Source: Candidatus Allochristensenella caecavium
GTDB lineage: Bacteria; Bacillota; Clostridia; Christensenellales; QAND01
Direction: 5' to 3'
NCBI GenBank assembly: GCA_904397865.1
Contig: CAJFOS010000016.1
Coordinates: 62,001-126,000 of the forward strand
Length of the DNA stretch: 64,000 nucleotides
The notes beneath the pieces are model-generated. The model was not told the origin of the DNA and searched no databases. It was given only the letters and a program-made list of their open reading frames with translations. The position numbers were made by a program, and so were the translations under genes. Shown piece after piece: positions 1 through 8,574 of this stretch (the first letter of the stretch is position 1; every line of letters starts with the position of its first letter).

Positions 1-122
1 TAAAAGCAGAAGGTGAGAAGGCGGAGAAAAAGCCGGCAGCCAAGAAGAGCACCGCAAAGAAAACCGACGCGAAACCGGCTGCGAAAAAGACCACGAAAGC
101 GAGCAAGAAGGACGCAGAATAA
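1..122 (+). CDS. tig: C-terminal tail of a trigger-factor-like protein (partial)
   Basis: Open frame from the window edge to a TAA at 120-122. The 39 visible codons are almost only Lys, Ala, Glu, Thr and Asp, a lysine/alanine-rich tail that looks disordered. Trigger factors of many Clostridia end in such a tail, and tig is the usual gene directly before clpP-clpX. The identification rests on position plus composition, since no chaperone domain is in view. A histone-like or ribosomal protein tail could look the same. The next gene starts 30 bases downstream. Confidence 0.55.
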   Translation, partial: KAEGEKAEKKPAAKKSTAKKTDAKPAAKKTTKASKKDAE

Positions 123-151
123 CGGGAAACTTGCTGGCAGGGAGGATTGCA

Positions 152-742
152 ATGAGCAGTAGTTATGTACCTATCGTAATCGAACAGACCAATCGGGGGG
201 AACGCAGCTACGATATCTATTCGCGGTTGCTCAAAGACCGAATTGTCTTTCTGGACGGCGAGGTCAATGACCAGAGCGCGAGCATTATCGTAGCGGAATT
301 GTTGTTTCTGGAAGCAGAGGACCCTGATAAGGACATCATGTTGTATATCAACAGCCCTGGTGGTTCGGTTTCGGCGGGCATGGCGATTTATGATACGATG
401 CAATACCTTCGCTGTGAGGTTTCCACCATCTGTGTTGGCATGGCCGCTTCCATGGGTGCGTTTTTGCTGGCTGCGGGGGCAAAGGGGAAGCGTAAAGCGC
501 TTCCCAATGCAGAAATTATGATTCATCAGCCTTCCGGCGGGGCCAATGGCCAGGCCAGCGATATTGCCATTGTGGCGGAACGAATTGTGCGAATCAAGGA
601 GAAGATGAACCATATCCTGGCCGAACGTACCGGACAGCCGTATGAGAAGGTGGCGGCGGATGTTGAACGCGACTATTATATGGAAGCGGAGCAGGCAAAG
701 GAATATGGGTTGATTGACGCAGTGATTCCGCCGCGCCGATAA
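152..742 (+). CDS. clpP: ATP-dependent Clp protease proteolytic subunit ClpP
   Basis: Serine protease of 196 residues that forms the tetradecameric degradation chamber fed by ClpX. The catalytic triad is readable as Ser100 (GMAASMG), His125 (MIHQP) and Asp174. The frame is open upstream to 131, but the ATG at 152 has GGAGG at 141-145 with a 6-base spacer and gives the usual ClpP N-terminus, so it is chosen. ClpX follows 15 bases downstream, consistent with one operon delivering both protease halves. Length is normal for the family. Confidence 0.97.
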   Translation: MSSSYVPIVIEQTNRGERSYDIYSRLLKDRIVFLDGEVNDQSASIIVAELLFLEAEDPDKDIMLYINSPGGSVSAGMAIYDTMQYLRCEVSTICVGMAASMGAFLLAAGAKGKRKALPNAEIMIHQPSGGANGQASDIAIVAERIVRIKEKMNHILAERTGQPYEKVAADVERDYYMEAEQAKEYGLIDAVIPPRR

Positions 743-757
743 GAGGAGGAGACCAAT

Positions 758-2026
758 TTGTCGAAAATAGAAGACCGCAGTCGGCTGAAATGCTCGTTCT
801 GCGGAAAGACGCAGGAGCAGGTGCGCCGTTTGGTGGCGGGCCCCGGCGTGTATATTTGCGATGAGTGCATTGAACTGTGCAGGGAAATCATCGAAGAGGA
901 CTATTCCGAAGCGACGGTAACCGATGTGCAGGAATTGCCGAAACCAGCAGAAATCATGGCTGTGCTCAATGACTATGTAATTGGGCAGGAAGCGGCTAAA
1001 AAAGCCATGGCCGTGGCTGTATACAACCATTATAAACGCATCAACGCCAAAGCAGAAGGCGAAGAGGGTGTGGAACTGCAGAAGAGCAATGTGCTGATGT
1101 TGGGGCCGACGGGCAGCGGCAAAACGCTGTTGGCCCAGACGCTGGCGCGCATTCTCAACGTGCCGTTTGCCATTGCGGATGCGACATCGCTGACCGAAGC
1201 CGGATATGTGGGCGAAGATGTGGAAAATATTTTGCTCAAGCTCATCCAGGCGGCGGATTATGATGTCGAGCGTGCGGAAAAAGGCATCATCTATATTGAT
1301 GAGGTGGATAAAATTTCGCGTAAGAGCGAGAATCCGTCCATCACGCGCGACGTATCCGGCGAAGGGGTACAGCAGGCGTTGCTGAAGATTTTGGAGGGGA
1401 CGGTTGCTTCCGTACCGCCGCAGGGGGGGCGGAAACACCCGCATCAGGAATTTATCCAAATTGATACGACGAACATCCTGTTTATCTGTTCCGGCGCGTT
1501 TGATGGAATCGAGAAGATTATTGAAGCGCGTACGGGCAAGAAAACGATGGGATTTGGTGCGGATATCAAATCCAAAGAAGAAAAGGAAATCGGACAGACG
1601 CTGGAACAGGTGTTGCCGGAAGACCTGCTCAAATTTGGATTAATTCCCGAATTCATCGGCCGGTTGCCGGTGGTGGTGACGCTGCACTCGCTGGATGAAC
1701 AGGCGCTGGTCAACATTTTAACGCAGCCGAAAAATGCGTTGACGAAGCAATACCAGCGTTTGCTGGCGATGGATGGTGTGGATTTGATTTTTGAAGATGC
1801 GGCGTTGCGAGAGATTGCCAAGCAGGCCATTGAACGCAAGACGGGCGCGCGCGGCCTTCGTTCCATTTTGGAAAACATCATGTTGGATGTGATGTATGAT
1901 GTGCCCTCGCGTACGGATGTGAATACCTGCGTGATTGACCGTGCGGCCGTGTTGAAAACGGCAAAACCCAAATTGTTAGAACAGTTGCAGGACCCCCCGA
2001 AAAAAGCGGTGGGAGAACAGGGCTAA
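758..2026 (+). CDS. clpX: Clp protease ATP-binding subunit ClpX
   Basis: AAA+ unfoldase of 422 residues that recognises, unfolds and threads substrates into ClpP. An N-terminal zinc-binding domain has Cys12, Cys15, Cys34 and Cys37. Walker A is GPTGSGKT at 116-123, the Walker B acidic pair is Asp181-Glu182, the pore loop GYVG is at 149-152, and a sensor-2 GARG motif lies near the C-terminus. An MGF tripeptide stands where ClpX carries its IGF loop for docking to ClpP. The start is a TTG with AGGAGG at 744-749. A hairpin follows the stop codon, separating clpPX from lon. Confidence 0.97.
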   Translation: MSKIEDRSRLKCSFCGKTQEQVRRLVAGPGVYICDECIELCREIIEEDYSEATVTDVQELPKPAEIMAVLNDYVIGQEAAKKAMAVAVYNHYKRINAKAEGEEGVELQKSNVLMLGPTGSGKTLLAQTLARILNVPFAIADATSLTEAGYVGEDVENILLKLIQAADYDVERAEKGIIYIDEVDKISRKSENPSITRDVSGEGVQQALLKILEGTVASVPPQGGRKHPHQEFIQIDTTNILFICSGAFDGIEKIIEARTGKKTMGFGADIKSKEEKEIGQTLEQVLPEDLLKFGLIPEFIGRLPVVVTLHSLDEQALVNILTQPKNALTKQYQRLLAMDGVDLIFEDAALREIAKQAIERKTGARGLRSILENIMLDVMYDVPSRTDVNTCVIDRAAVLKTAKPKLLEQLQDPPKKAVGEQG

Positions 2027-2047
2027 AGCCTGAAAACTGCTGAGCGC

Positions 2048-2078
2048 ATCCCCCGAAGGCTTTGCTTTCGGGGGATTT
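2048..2078 (+). terminator. Hairpin terminator after clpX
   Basis: Stem ATCCCCCGAA (2048-2057) pairs with TTCGGGGGAT (2067-2076), with a short inner GC pairing in the loop. An outer arm TGAGCG (2041-2046) can also pair with CGCTCA (2086-2091). The T tract after the stem is short, so termination may be partial and lon could receive read-through. Confidence 0.65.
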
Positions 2079-2111
2079 CTGAAAACGCTCAATCGATAAA
2101 AGGAGGAAAAG

Positions 2112-4451
2112 ATGGTAAGAGTGCCTTTATTGCCCCTACGGGGTTTGAATATCTTCCCGCACATGTCGTTGCATTTTGATGTGGGCAGGGAAAAGTCGCT
2201 GTCCGCACTGAGCGCTGCGATGGCGGGCGACCAGATGATTTTTTTAACGGCCCAGCACGATTTGCAGGACATGGAGCCGCAGGAGACGGATGTGTACGAA
2301 ATTGGTACGCTTTGCCGGGTCAAGCAGGTGTTGGCGTTGCCGGGCGACCATGTGCGCACGCTGGTGGAAGGCGTGCAGCGTGCCCGCATGTTTCACGGAG
2401 AACTGCTGGACGGCCATTGGATGGTGGATGTAGAGGAGCTGCCGGAGTACACGGGTTCGTGGGAAGAATCGCCGGAGCTGGAAGCGAGCCGCCGTGTGTT
2501 TTTGGAAATGTTGGAGGAATACGCCAAACTGTCCGGCAAACTCAACAGCGATGCTGTAGCTGTGCTGGCGCAGATTGACGACCCGGGTGTATTTGCGGAT
2601 ACGATTGCGGCGGATGTGATAAACAAGCTGGAGGACAAGCAGGCGATTTTGGAAGCGCTGGATATCCAGACGCGCATGGACAAATTGATGGACATGCTCT
2701 GTAGGGAGCTGGATATTCAACGCATTGAACGACGAATTAACCAACGCGTGCGCCGTTCGTTGGACAAATCACAAAAGGAATATTATCTGCGCGAGCAGAT
2801 GAAGGCCATTCAGAATGAATTGGGCGAGAAAGACGCTGCGGCAGAAGCGGAAGAACTGCGGGAAAAACTGCAGCAAAGCGCGATGCCGGATGTGGCCAAG
2901 GAAAAGATGACCCGGGAAATTGACCGGCTGGTACGGATGCAATCCGGTTCGCCGGAGGCAGTGGTGGCGCGCACGTATATTGATACGGTGCTGGAGCTGC
3001 CCTGGGGAAAGATGACCGAGGACGAATTGGATTTGGAAAACGCGGCGCGTATTCTCAACGAAGACCACTATGGCCTGCAAAAACTCAAGGAGCGTGTGTT
3101 GGAGTATCTGGCCGTGTGCCAGTTGAAGAAGGATATGAAGGGGCCCATCCTCTGTTTTGTCGGCCCGCCGGGAACGGGCAAGACGTCCATTGCAAAGTCC
3201 ATTGCCCGCGCTTTAGGTCGTTCATTCTGCCGGATGTCGCTGGGCGGCGTACGGGATGAGGCGGAAATCCGCGGTCATCGGCGTACGTATATCGGGGCGA
3301 TTCCGGGTTCCATCATCTATCAGATGAAGCAGGCAGGGACGATGAACCCGGTGTTTCTGTTGGATGAAATTGATAAAATGGCCAGCGATTTCCGCGGGGA
3401 CCCGGCCAGCGCCATGCTGGAAGTGCTGGACCCTGAACAGAATAAGGCCTTCCAAGACCATTATCTGGAATTGGATTTTGACCTTTCGCATGTGTTGTTT
3501 ATTACCACCGCCAACACAACGGAAACCATTCCGCGGCCGTTGTTGGACCGGATGGAAATTATCGAAGTTTCCTCGTATACGCCGCAGGAGAAGTTGGGTA
3601 TCGCGCAGCAGTATTTGTGCAAAAAACAGGCGGAGGAACACGGTTTCCATCCGGAAGATATTGTATTTACCGAACAAGCGTTGCTGGACATGATTGACCA
3701 CTATACGGCAGAGAGCGGCGTGCGCGGTTTAAACCGGGAAATTGCCACAGTCTGCCGAAAGGCGGCGAAAAAAGTCGCCCAGGGTACGGCCTTGCCGATT
3801 ACGATTCGGCAGGAGGACGTTAAGGAATATCTCGGCATTCCCAAATATTTCCACGATGCGGCGGAACTGCAGGACAAGGTTGGCGTAGCCACAGGCCTGG
3901 CCTGGACGGCGATTGGAGGCACAACGCTGCAAATAGAGGCGATTGCCATGCCGGGCACGGGAAAAATTGAACTGACCGGCCAGCTGGGCGATGTGATGAA
4001 GGAATCGGCGATGGCGGCCATCAGCTATCTGCGCAGCCGGCAGAAGGAATGGGGCATCGACGCGGATTTTTATAAAGAGAAAGACCTGCATATCCATATC
4101 CCCGAAGGGGCAACGCCCAAGGATGGCCCCAGCGCCGGCATCACACTTGCTACGGCCATTTTGTCCGCATTGACGGGTAAGCCGGTGCGGGGGGATTTGG
4201 CCATGACAGGTGAAATTACGCTGCGTGGACGGGTGCTGCCGGTGGGTGGCATCAAGGAGAAATTGCTCGCGGCATACCGTGACGGAATTCGTACCATCCT
4301 GCTGCCGGAAGAAAATCTGAAAGACCTGGAAGAAATTGAAGCGCCGCTGCGTGCGCAGCTGAACTGTATTGGCGTGCATAATATGGACCAGGTTGTCCAA
4401 TACGCTTTTCAAAAAGGAAATCAACCATGCGCATCACCCGTGCAGAACTGA
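2112..4451 (+). CDS. lon: ATP-dependent protease La (LonA)
   Basis: Cytosolic AAA+ serine protease of 779 residues that degrades misfolded and regulatory proteins. The N-terminal substrate domain and a coiled-coil region precede the AAA+ module, with Walker A GPPGTGKT at 351-358. The C-terminal protease domain carries the Ser-Lys dyad: Ser674 in DGPSAG and Lys717 in GGIKEK, with the same 43-residue spacing as in E. coli Lon. The ATG start has AGGAGG about 5 bases upstream. Its last 25 bases overlap ysxC, as in many Bacillota where lon and ysxC are cotranscribed. Confidence 0.97.
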   Translation: MVRVPLLPLRGLNIFPHMSLHFDVGREKSLSALSAAMAGDQMIFLTAQHDLQDMEPQETDVYEIGTLCRVKQVLALPGDHVRTLVEGVQRARMFHGELLDGHWMVDVEELPEYTGSWEESPELEASRRVFLEMLEEYAKLSGKLNSDAVAVLAQIDDPGVFADTIAADVINKLEDKQAILEALDIQTRMDKLMDMLCRELDIQRIERRINQRVRRSLDKSQKEYYLREQMKAIQNELGEKDAAAEAEELREKLQQSAMPDVAKEKMTREIDRLVRMQSGSPEAVVARTYIDTVLELPWGKMTEDELDLENAARILNEDHYGLQKLKERVLEYLAVCQLKKDMKGPILCFVGPPGTGKTSIAKSIARALGRSFCRMSLGGVRDEAEIRGHRRTYIGAIPGSIIYQMKQAGTMNPVFLLDEIDKMASDFRGDPASAMLEVLDPEQNKAFQDHYLELDFDLSHVLFITTANTTETIPRPLLDRMEIIEVSSYTPQEKLGIAQQYLCKKQAEEHGFHPEDIVFTEQALLDMIDHYTAESGVRGLNREIATVCRKAAKKVAQGTALPITIRQEDVKEYLGIPKYFHDAAELQDKVGVATGLAWTAIGGTTLQIEAIAMPGTGKIELTGQLGDVMKESAMAAISYLRSRQKEWGIDADFYKEKDLHIHIPEGATPKDGPSAGITLATAILSALTGKPVRGDLAMTGEITLRGRVLPVGGIKEKLLAAYRDGIRTILLPEENLKDLEEIEAPLRAQLNCIGVHNMDQVVQYAFQKGNQPCASPVQN

Positions 4452-5044
4452 CAAAGACCATATATACCCCGGGGCAGTACGAACCATTCGGGTTGCCGGA
4501 AATCGCAGTTGTGGGGCGCAGTAATGCGGGTAAGAGCAGCCTGATTAACAGGATTTGCAACAATTCCAAACTGGCCCGCGTTTCCAGCGAACCGGGAAAG
4601 ACACGCAGCGTCAATTTTTTCACCATCAACCAGGCGTTTATGCTGGTGGATTTGCCGGGCTACGGATTTGCCCGGCGCAGCGCGGCGGAACGGCGGCAGT
4701 GGGCGGAACTTATCGAAGGCTATTTCGCCAAGACGGAGGCGCTCAAGCACCTGTTGTTGCTCTGTGATATCCGCCACGATGCCAGCGAGGGAGACTTACA
4801 GATGGTGCAGTGGCTGCAGTACTATCAAATCCCCTATACGCTTGTGGCGACCAAGGCTGATAAAGTGGCCAAGAGCAAACGTCCCATGCGGGTTGCAGCG
4901 CTGGCCAGGCAGGTGCAGGCAGAAGGCCGGCTGGCCTTTTCTGCGACGGAAAGCCTGGGCAAAGAGGCGTTGCTAGAGGCGCTGGAAAGCACATTGGATA
5001 AAAAAGATATTAAAAATTTTAAAGAACCCGTAACAAGGTCTTGA
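4427..5044 (+). CDS. ysxC: Ribosome biogenesis GTPase YsxC/EngB
   Basis: TRAFAC-class GTPase of 205 residues needed for late 50S subunit assembly. The G1 motif is GRSNAGKS, G3 is DLPGYG and G4 is TKADK, with the C-terminal helix expected of the EngB family. It begins inside the 3' end of lon (25-base overlap, different frame), with an AGGA-like ribosome binding site in the lon coding sequence, so translation is probably coupled. The C-terminal tail is lysine-rich. It ends directly before the promoter of the next transcription unit. Confidence 0.95.
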   Translation: MRITRAELTKTIYTPGQYEPFGLPEIAVVGRSNAGKSSLINRICNNSKLARVSSEPGKTRSVNFFTINQAFMLVDLPGYGFARRSAAERRQWAELIEGYFAKTEALKHLLLLCDIRHDASEGDLQMVQWLQYYQIPYTLVATKADKVAKSKRPMRVAALARQVQAEGRLAFSATESLGKEALLEALESTLDKKDIKNFKEPVTRS

Positions 5045-5069
5045 CATTCAATTCAAAAACATTTATGAG
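5041..5069 (+). promoter_or_regulatory. Sigma-A promoter for the zinc-ribbon gene
   Basis: A perfect -35 TTGACA at 5041-5046 is followed after 17 bases by TATGAG at 5064-5069, a 4/6 match to the -10 hexamer. It overlaps the ysxC stop codon and lies about 50 bases before the next start codon. Confidence 0.6.
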
Positions 5070-5116
5070 TATATATCGTGGTTGAAACCAAATCCATTTA
5101 CAGGAAGTGTGCTGCC

Positions 5117-5548
5117 ATGAAAGTTGTAAAGTGCCCAAGATGTGAATTGAATTACATGCTTTCAACGGAGAGCATGTGCGATGTATGCAAGAAGGAACGT
5201 AAGATTAAGGACGAACCGGAAGAGACGCTGGATATCTGCCCGGCATGCGGGGAAAGGCCTGTTGTGCCTGGGGAAGAATTTTGCAAAGTGTGCCTGCGCG
5301 AACGCAAACGGATTGAACAGGCCGAAGCGTTTGACGATGAGGAAGAGAAAGACGTCGAGGCCGAGGAGACGGAAGAACTGGAATCGGAGATGGAAGACGA
5401 AGCGGAAGTGCTGGAAGCATTTGCGGTGGACGTTGACACGGATGAGGAAATTCCGGAAAGCGAACTGTCCGATATCGACCGTGAACTTGCAATGGAGGAA
5501 GAGGAGGAAGACGGCGACTTCTTCGATGAGGACGAGGAAGAGGACTAG
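5117..5548 (+). CDS. Double zinc-ribbon protein with acidic C-terminal tail
   Basis: Protein of 143 residues that I do not recognise as a named gene. Residues 1-60 contain two CxxC...CxxC modules: Cys6/Cys9 with Cys21/Cys24, and Cys41/Cys44 with Cys56/Cys59, two likely structural zinc sites. From about residue 68 onward the chain is dominated by Glu and Asp, ending in an almost uninterrupted acidic run. The frame stays open up to GTG 5078, but ATG 5117 follows an AGGA at 5102-5105 and starts the conserved-looking part. It has its own promoter and a phosphoesterase follows 18 bases later. A role in nucleic-acid or protein binding is conceivable; no function is assigned. Confidence 0.8.
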   Translation: MKVVKCPRCELNYMLSTESMCDVCKKERKIKDEPEETLDICPACGERPVVPGEEFCKVCLRERKRIEQAEAFDDEEEKDVEAEETEELESEMEDEAEVLEAFAVDVDTDEEIPESELSDIDRELAMEEEEEDGDFFDEDEEED

Positions 5549-5566
5549 GCTGCCGTTGGCATGTGA

Positions 5567-6259
5567 ATGGCGATTTTTGCAATCAGCGACCCGCATCTCT
5601 CTTTGGCAAAACCAAAGCCGATGACGATTTTCGGAGCGCAATGGACCAATCATTGGGAGCGGATGCAGGAAAACTGGCGCGCCTGTGTAAAACAAGAGGA
5701 CTTGGTGTTGATGCCGGGCGACATCAGCTGGGCGATGCAGCTTTCCGATGCACAGGTTGATTTGGATGCCATTGGTGCATTGCCGGGACAGAAGCTGCTG
5801 ATGCGCGGCAATCATGACTACTGGTGGGGGTCGCTGGCCCGTGTGCGGCGGGCGCTGCCGGAGGGGATGCATGCGTTGCAGAATGACCATTTCGTATATC
5901 AGGGCCGTGCGATTGCAGGGACGCGCGGGTGGACCTGCCCGGGTTCTTCCGGATTTTCCGAACAGGACCGGCGGCTGTATGAGCGGGAGGTTCAGCGGCT
6001 GGAGCTTTCGTTGAAGAGCGCAGCGCAGACAGGTGAACCGCCGGCAGTAGTGATGATGCATTATCCACCGTTCAATGAAAAAAGGGAAGAGAACGGCTTT
6101 CTGCGTCTCTTTACAGCTTACGGAGTCCGTCATGTCATTTATGGACACTTGCATGGCCGTTCGCTTTCCTATGCGTTTGAAGGTGAGCATGAAGGGGTTT
6201 TGTATCAACTGGTATCATGCGACCACTTGCAGTTTGCCCCCCTTCTTTTATGCAAATAA
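5567..6259 (+). CDS. Calcineurin-like metallophosphoesterase
   Basis: Protein of 230 residues with the full dimetal phosphoesterase signature: Asp8-x-His10, Gly-Asp52, Gly-Asn82-His83-Asp84 and a C-terminal GHLHG. The residues between are tryptophan-rich (YWWGS, DISW), as in the uncharacterised YkuE/Icc-like phosphohydrolases of Clostridia. The substrate cannot be read from the sequence. No strong ribosome binding site precedes the ATG, and the 18-base gap to the zinc-ribbon gene suggests coupled expression. A good terminator follows at 6269. Confidence 0.85.
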   Translation: MAIFAISDPHLSLAKPKPMTIFGAQWTNHWERMQENWRACVKQEDLVLMPGDISWAMQLSDAQVDLDAIGALPGQKLLMRGNHDYWWGSLARVRRALPEGMHALQNDHFVYQGRAIAGTRGWTCPGSSGFSEQDRRLYEREVQRLELSLKSAAQTGEPPAVVMMHYPPFNEKREENGFLRLFTAYGVRHVIYGHLHGRSLSYAFEGEHEGVLYQLVSCDHLQFAPLLLCK

Positions 6260-6268
6260 GAACAAATG

Positions 6269-6292
6269 AGCAGGCAGCGGCCTGCTTTTTTT
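6269..6292 (+). terminator. Terminator after the metallophosphoesterase gene
   Basis: AGCAGGC (6269-6275) pairs with GCCTGCT (6280-6286) across a four-base AGCG loop and runs into seven T residues. It is a textbook intrinsic terminator ten bases after the stop codon. Confidence 0.9.
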
Positions 6293-6295
6293 GTA

Positions 6296-6310
6296 CCACT
6301 TTTTCCCACT
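6296..6310 (-). promoter_or_regulatory. MraZ-box-like pair, minus strand
   Basis: CCACT at 6296-6300 and again at 6306-6310, exactly 10 bases apart; read on the minus strand this is AAGTGG repeated with one helical turn of spacing. The unit matches the four repeats in front of mraZ. Confidence 0.45.
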
Positions 6311-6369
6311 TGGGCTTGTATTCCACACAACAAAAGGATGGATAAATATGCTGGGAAAGACAGGTGAAA

Positions 6370-6384
6370 CCACTTTGTCCCACT
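6370..6384 (-). promoter_or_regulatory. Second MraZ-box-like pair, minus strand
   Basis: CCACT at 6370-6374 and 6380-6384, again exactly 10 bases apart. The second copy touches the 5' arm of the hairpin at 6384-6410. Confidence 0.45.
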
Positions 6385-6410
6385 GCCGATCCGATGGACC
6401 GGCATTTTTT
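6384..6410 (+). terminator. Intrinsic terminator inside the mraZ upstream region
   Basis: TGCCG (6384-6388) pairs with CGGCA (6400-6404), and inner TCC (6390-6392) pairs with GGA (6396-6398) around a GAT loop, with one A/C mismatch between them. Six T residues follow at 6405-6410. It lies 92 bases after the previous terminator, so it implies either a short transcript starting between them or a leader. Confidence 0.65.
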
Positions 6411-6419
6411 ATGCCTGCG

Positions 6420-6444
6420 AGTGGAACAGGGTGGGAAAAAGTAG
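6420..6444 (+). promoter_or_regulatory. Degenerate MraZ-box triplet, plus strand
   Basis: AGTGG (6420-6424), GGTGG (6430-6434) and AGTAG (6440-6444) at an exact 10-base period, each of the last two one base from the AGTGG unit. Same unit and period as the operator before mraZ, but weaker. Confidence 0.35.
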
Positions 6445-6534
6445 AAGAAAAAATAAGAACATTTGTTCCCTTAATCCCTAAAATGAGGCGTGATTGCCTG
6501 GTTATTTCATCCAATTTCCCAAAAAAGACATAAA

Positions 6535-6570
6535 AAGTGGGTAAAAGTGGATAGAAGTGGTTGAAAGTGG
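6535..6570 (+). promoter_or_regulatory. MraZ operator: four AAGTGG repeats, 10-base period
   Basis: AAGTGG occurs at 6535-6540, 6545-6550, 6555-6560 and 6565-6570, perfectly phased at 10 bases. MraZ is known to bind direct GTGG-type repeats of this spacing upstream of its own gene and repress or tune the dcw cluster. The last repeat overlaps the end of the -35 element, which fits autorepression by promoter occlusion. Confidence 0.9.
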
Positions 6571-6589
6571 GAATGAGGTGTTCTATAAT
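6561..6589 (+). promoter_or_regulatory. Sigma-A promoter of the dcw cluster
   Basis: TTGAAA at 6561-6566 and a perfect TATAAT at 6584-6589 with a 17-base spacer. It begins inside the MraZ operator and lies 37 bases before the mraZ start codon. Confidence 0.9.
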
Positions 6590-6625
6590 AAAGCATATCT
6601 AAAATTAGGAGGTGAGAAGATACCC

Positions 6626-7078
6626 ATGGGACAGCTGATTGGCGAATTTTCCCATTCAATGGATGCCAAAGGCCGCGTCAAGCTTCCAAGCGTATGGGAG
6701 GCGGAACTGGGCGGCAAATTCATGGTTACCCGTGGGACGGGCCCGATGCTCTTTATCTTCTCTATGCCTCAGTGGGAAATCTTTTGCCAGAAATTGGCGG
6801 AACTCCCGATGATGGACCCGAGCGCACAGGCGCTGCGTCGTATTTTTGGTGCAGGCGCCCGCGAATGCGAGGTGGACAAGCAGGGACGTTTTTTAATCCC
6901 ACAAAAATTGCGCGAACATGCGCATCTGGAAAAGGAAACCGTCCTGGCAGGCGCTTTCACTTGGGGCGAAATTTGGAACGCGCAGGCCTGGGAGGAATAT
7001 AACAACCAATATGCGGATACCGCCGGCGAGGACTTCATGCAGCTGATGTCCACCGTCACACAGAAATTCTCACTATGA
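6626..7078 (+). CDS. mraZ: Transcriptional regulator MraZ
   Basis: Protein of 150 residues with two SpoVT/AbrB-like halves, each carrying the DxxGR signature (DAKGR near residue 15, DKQGR near residue 91). MraZ forms a ring that binds the phased repeats upstream of its gene and controls the division and cell wall cluster. The frame is open to 6557, but ATG 6626 follows AGGAGGTGAG at 6607-6616 and gives the normal MraZ N-terminus. The stop overlaps the rsmH start (ATGA). Confidence 0.96.
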   Translation: MGQLIGEFSHSMDAKGRVKLPSVWEAELGGKFMVTRGTGPMLFIFSMPQWEIFCQKLAELPMMDPSAQALRRIFGAGARECEVDKQGRFLIPQKLREHAHLEKETVLAGAFTWGEIWNAQAWEEYNNQYADTAGEDFMQLMSTVTQKFSL

Positions 7079-8010
7079 GCGAATACAAACACGTTTCCGT
7101 GTTACTCGCACCGACGATTGAACTTTTGGCACCCGCGCCCGGGGCCATTATGGTGGATGGAACGGTGGGGCTTGGCGGCCATAGCGAAGCGATTCTTCAG
7201 CGCATTCGACCGGACGGCATTCTCTTTGGCGTAGACCGGGACCGTAACGCCCTGGCCATGGCGAAGAGAAGGCTGGCGGAGGGATTCTTGCCCATTCATG
7301 GAAACTTCTTTAACCTGCGGTCGCTGCTGGCGGAAAACGGTGTTCAGACTGTTGATGGCGTCGTACTGGATTTGGGTGTTTCCTCTTATCAGTTGGACGA
7401 GCCAAGCCGAGGGTTTTCTTACATGGCGGACGCGCCGCTGGATATGCGCATGGATGAAACCCAGCCATATAGTGCCAGGGATGCGGTGAACACCTTAGGC
7501 GAAGAGGAGTTGCGCCGCATCATCCAGGAATATGGCGAGGAACGGTGGGCCAAGCGAATTGCCCAGTTTATTGCGCAGAAAAGACAGCAGGCACCGATTG
7601 AAACAACTGGCCAGCTGGTGGAAATCATCAAAGCGGCCATTCCCGCCTCTGCCCGACGTGAAGGACCGCATCCGGCTAAACGGACGTTTCAGGCGCTGCG
7701 CATTCACGTCAACGGTGAACTCGAAGGGCTGGGACAAGCCCTGGAAGATGCCGTGCATTGCTTAAAACCGGGTGGACGGTTGTGTGTGATTACATTTCAT
7801 TCGCTGGAAGACCGCATTGTCAAACAAACCTTCCAACGCTTGCAAAATCCGTGCACGTGTCCGCCGCATAGTCCGATATGCACATGCGGAAAGCAAGCGG
7901 AAGTGGAAATTTTAACGCGAAAACCGATTGTTCCTGATGCACAGGAGCTTGATGAAAATCCGCGTTCCCGCAGCGCTAAGCTGCGCGCGGTACGCCGGCT
8001 GGCGTTCTAA
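7075..8010 (+). CDS. rsmH: 16S rRNA m4C1402 methyltransferase RsmH (MraW)
   Basis: S-adenosylmethionine-dependent enzyme of 311 residues that N4-methylates C1402 in the 16S rRNA decoding centre. The SAM loop [10 protein letters not shown] lies near residue 23, and the family blocks [16 protein letters not shown] and [12 protein letters not shown] are all present. A cysteine-rich stretch (CTCPP...CTC) precedes the C-terminus, as often seen in Clostridial copies. It overlaps mraZ by four bases and is the standard second gene of the dcw cluster. Confidence 0.96.
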   Translation: MSEYKHVSVLLAPTIELLAPAPGAIMVDGTVGLGGHSEAILQRIRPDGILFGVDRDRNALAMAKRRLAEGFLPIHGNFFNLRSLLAENGVQTVDGVVLDLGVSSYQLDEPSRGFSYMADAPLDMRMDETQPYSARDAVNTLGEEELRRIIQEYGEERWAKRIAQFIAQKRQQAPIETTGQLVEIIKAAIPASARREGPHPAKRTFQALRIHVNGELEGLGQALEDAVHCLKPGGRLCVITFHSLEDRIVKQTFQRLQNPCTCPPHSPICTCGKQAEVEILTRKPIVPDAQELDENPRSRSAKLRAVRRLAF

Positions 8011-8032
8011 CCAACCGAAAGGGTGAATAAAC

Positions 8033-8533
8033 ATGGCAACAGCTTACACGAGTTACACGCGGGGTTCTTCCGCTTATAAACTGGCACCGGCCACTGCGCC
8101 CGCACCGCGTTACCGCGAGACGCCGGCCGAACGCCGGGAGCGGCTGGAACGCCAACGTGCTGAACGCGCCCGGCGTGAAGCGCTGGCAGCCAAACGAGAA
8201 GCGCGCGCCAAAGCCATGGCCAAGGCAGAGGCCAAACGGAAGGCGGCTATACTGTGCTATGTCATGGTGGTGTTTGCACTGCTGTCGTTTGTCGTGTTAC
8301 GATATGCAAGCGTTGCCACAATGCAGCTTGAAAACAATCAGCTGCAATCACAACTGACAGCATCGCAGACAGAGATAGAGGATTTAAAACTCAAAGTTTC
8401 ACAGGCAACGGATTTGCAAACCATTCGCACCGAGGCGCAAGAGCGTTTGCAAATGGATTATCCAAAAGCTTATCAGGTTTTGACAGTCGAACCGGCTGAT
8501 ACGGCCAGCGGCACGCCCGCCAACGTACAATAA
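8033..8533 (+). CDS. ftsL: FtsL/DivIC-type septum formation protein
   Basis: Protein of 166 residues. About 75 cytosolic residues rich in Arg, Ala and Glu lead to one transmembrane helix near 76-96, then an extracellular coiled coil (heptad-like QLENNQLQSQL...) of about 50 residues. This is the layout of the bitopic divisome protein FtsL, which with DivIC and DivIB/FtsQ activates septal synthesis. Sequence similarity in this family is low, so the call rests on topology and on its place between rsmH and the class B PBP. The cytosolic tail is longer than in most FtsL proteins. Confidence 0.8.
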   Translation: MATAYTSYTRGSSAYKLAPATAPAPRYRETPAERRERLERQRAERARREALAAKREARAKAMAKAEAKRKAAILCYVMVVFALLSFVVLRYASVATMQLENNQLQSQLTASQTEIEDLKLKVSQATDLQTIRTEAQERLQMDYPKAYQVLTVEPADTASGTPANVQ

Positions 8534-8574
8534 CCGGTTTGCGTGTACCCCAAATGGGAAAGGAGCACTCAAGC

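Larger units (their letters stand above)
6260..6625 (+). other. Gene-free region before mraZ
   Basis: The only gap over 300 bases in the window. It holds, in order, a terminator (6269-6292), two AGTGG pairs read on the minus strand (6296-6310 and 6370-6384), a second terminator hairpin (6384-6410), a degenerate plus-strand AGTGG triplet (6420-6444), a stretch with no recognised signal (6445-6534), and the four-repeat MraZ operator with the dcw promoter (6535-6589). An open frame at 6348-6533 is present but I do not believe it is coding. Confidence 0.75.

Noticed and set aside
5162-6208. 348-residue minus-strand frame over the zinc-ribbon and phosphoesterase genes
   Set aside because: It is antisense to two genes with clear metal-binding motifs and shows no domain of its own.
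6348-6533. Possible small protein in the mraZ upstream region
   Set aside because: The frame runs through an intrinsic terminator and the repeat groups, lacks a convincing ribosome binding site and has no coding-like composition.
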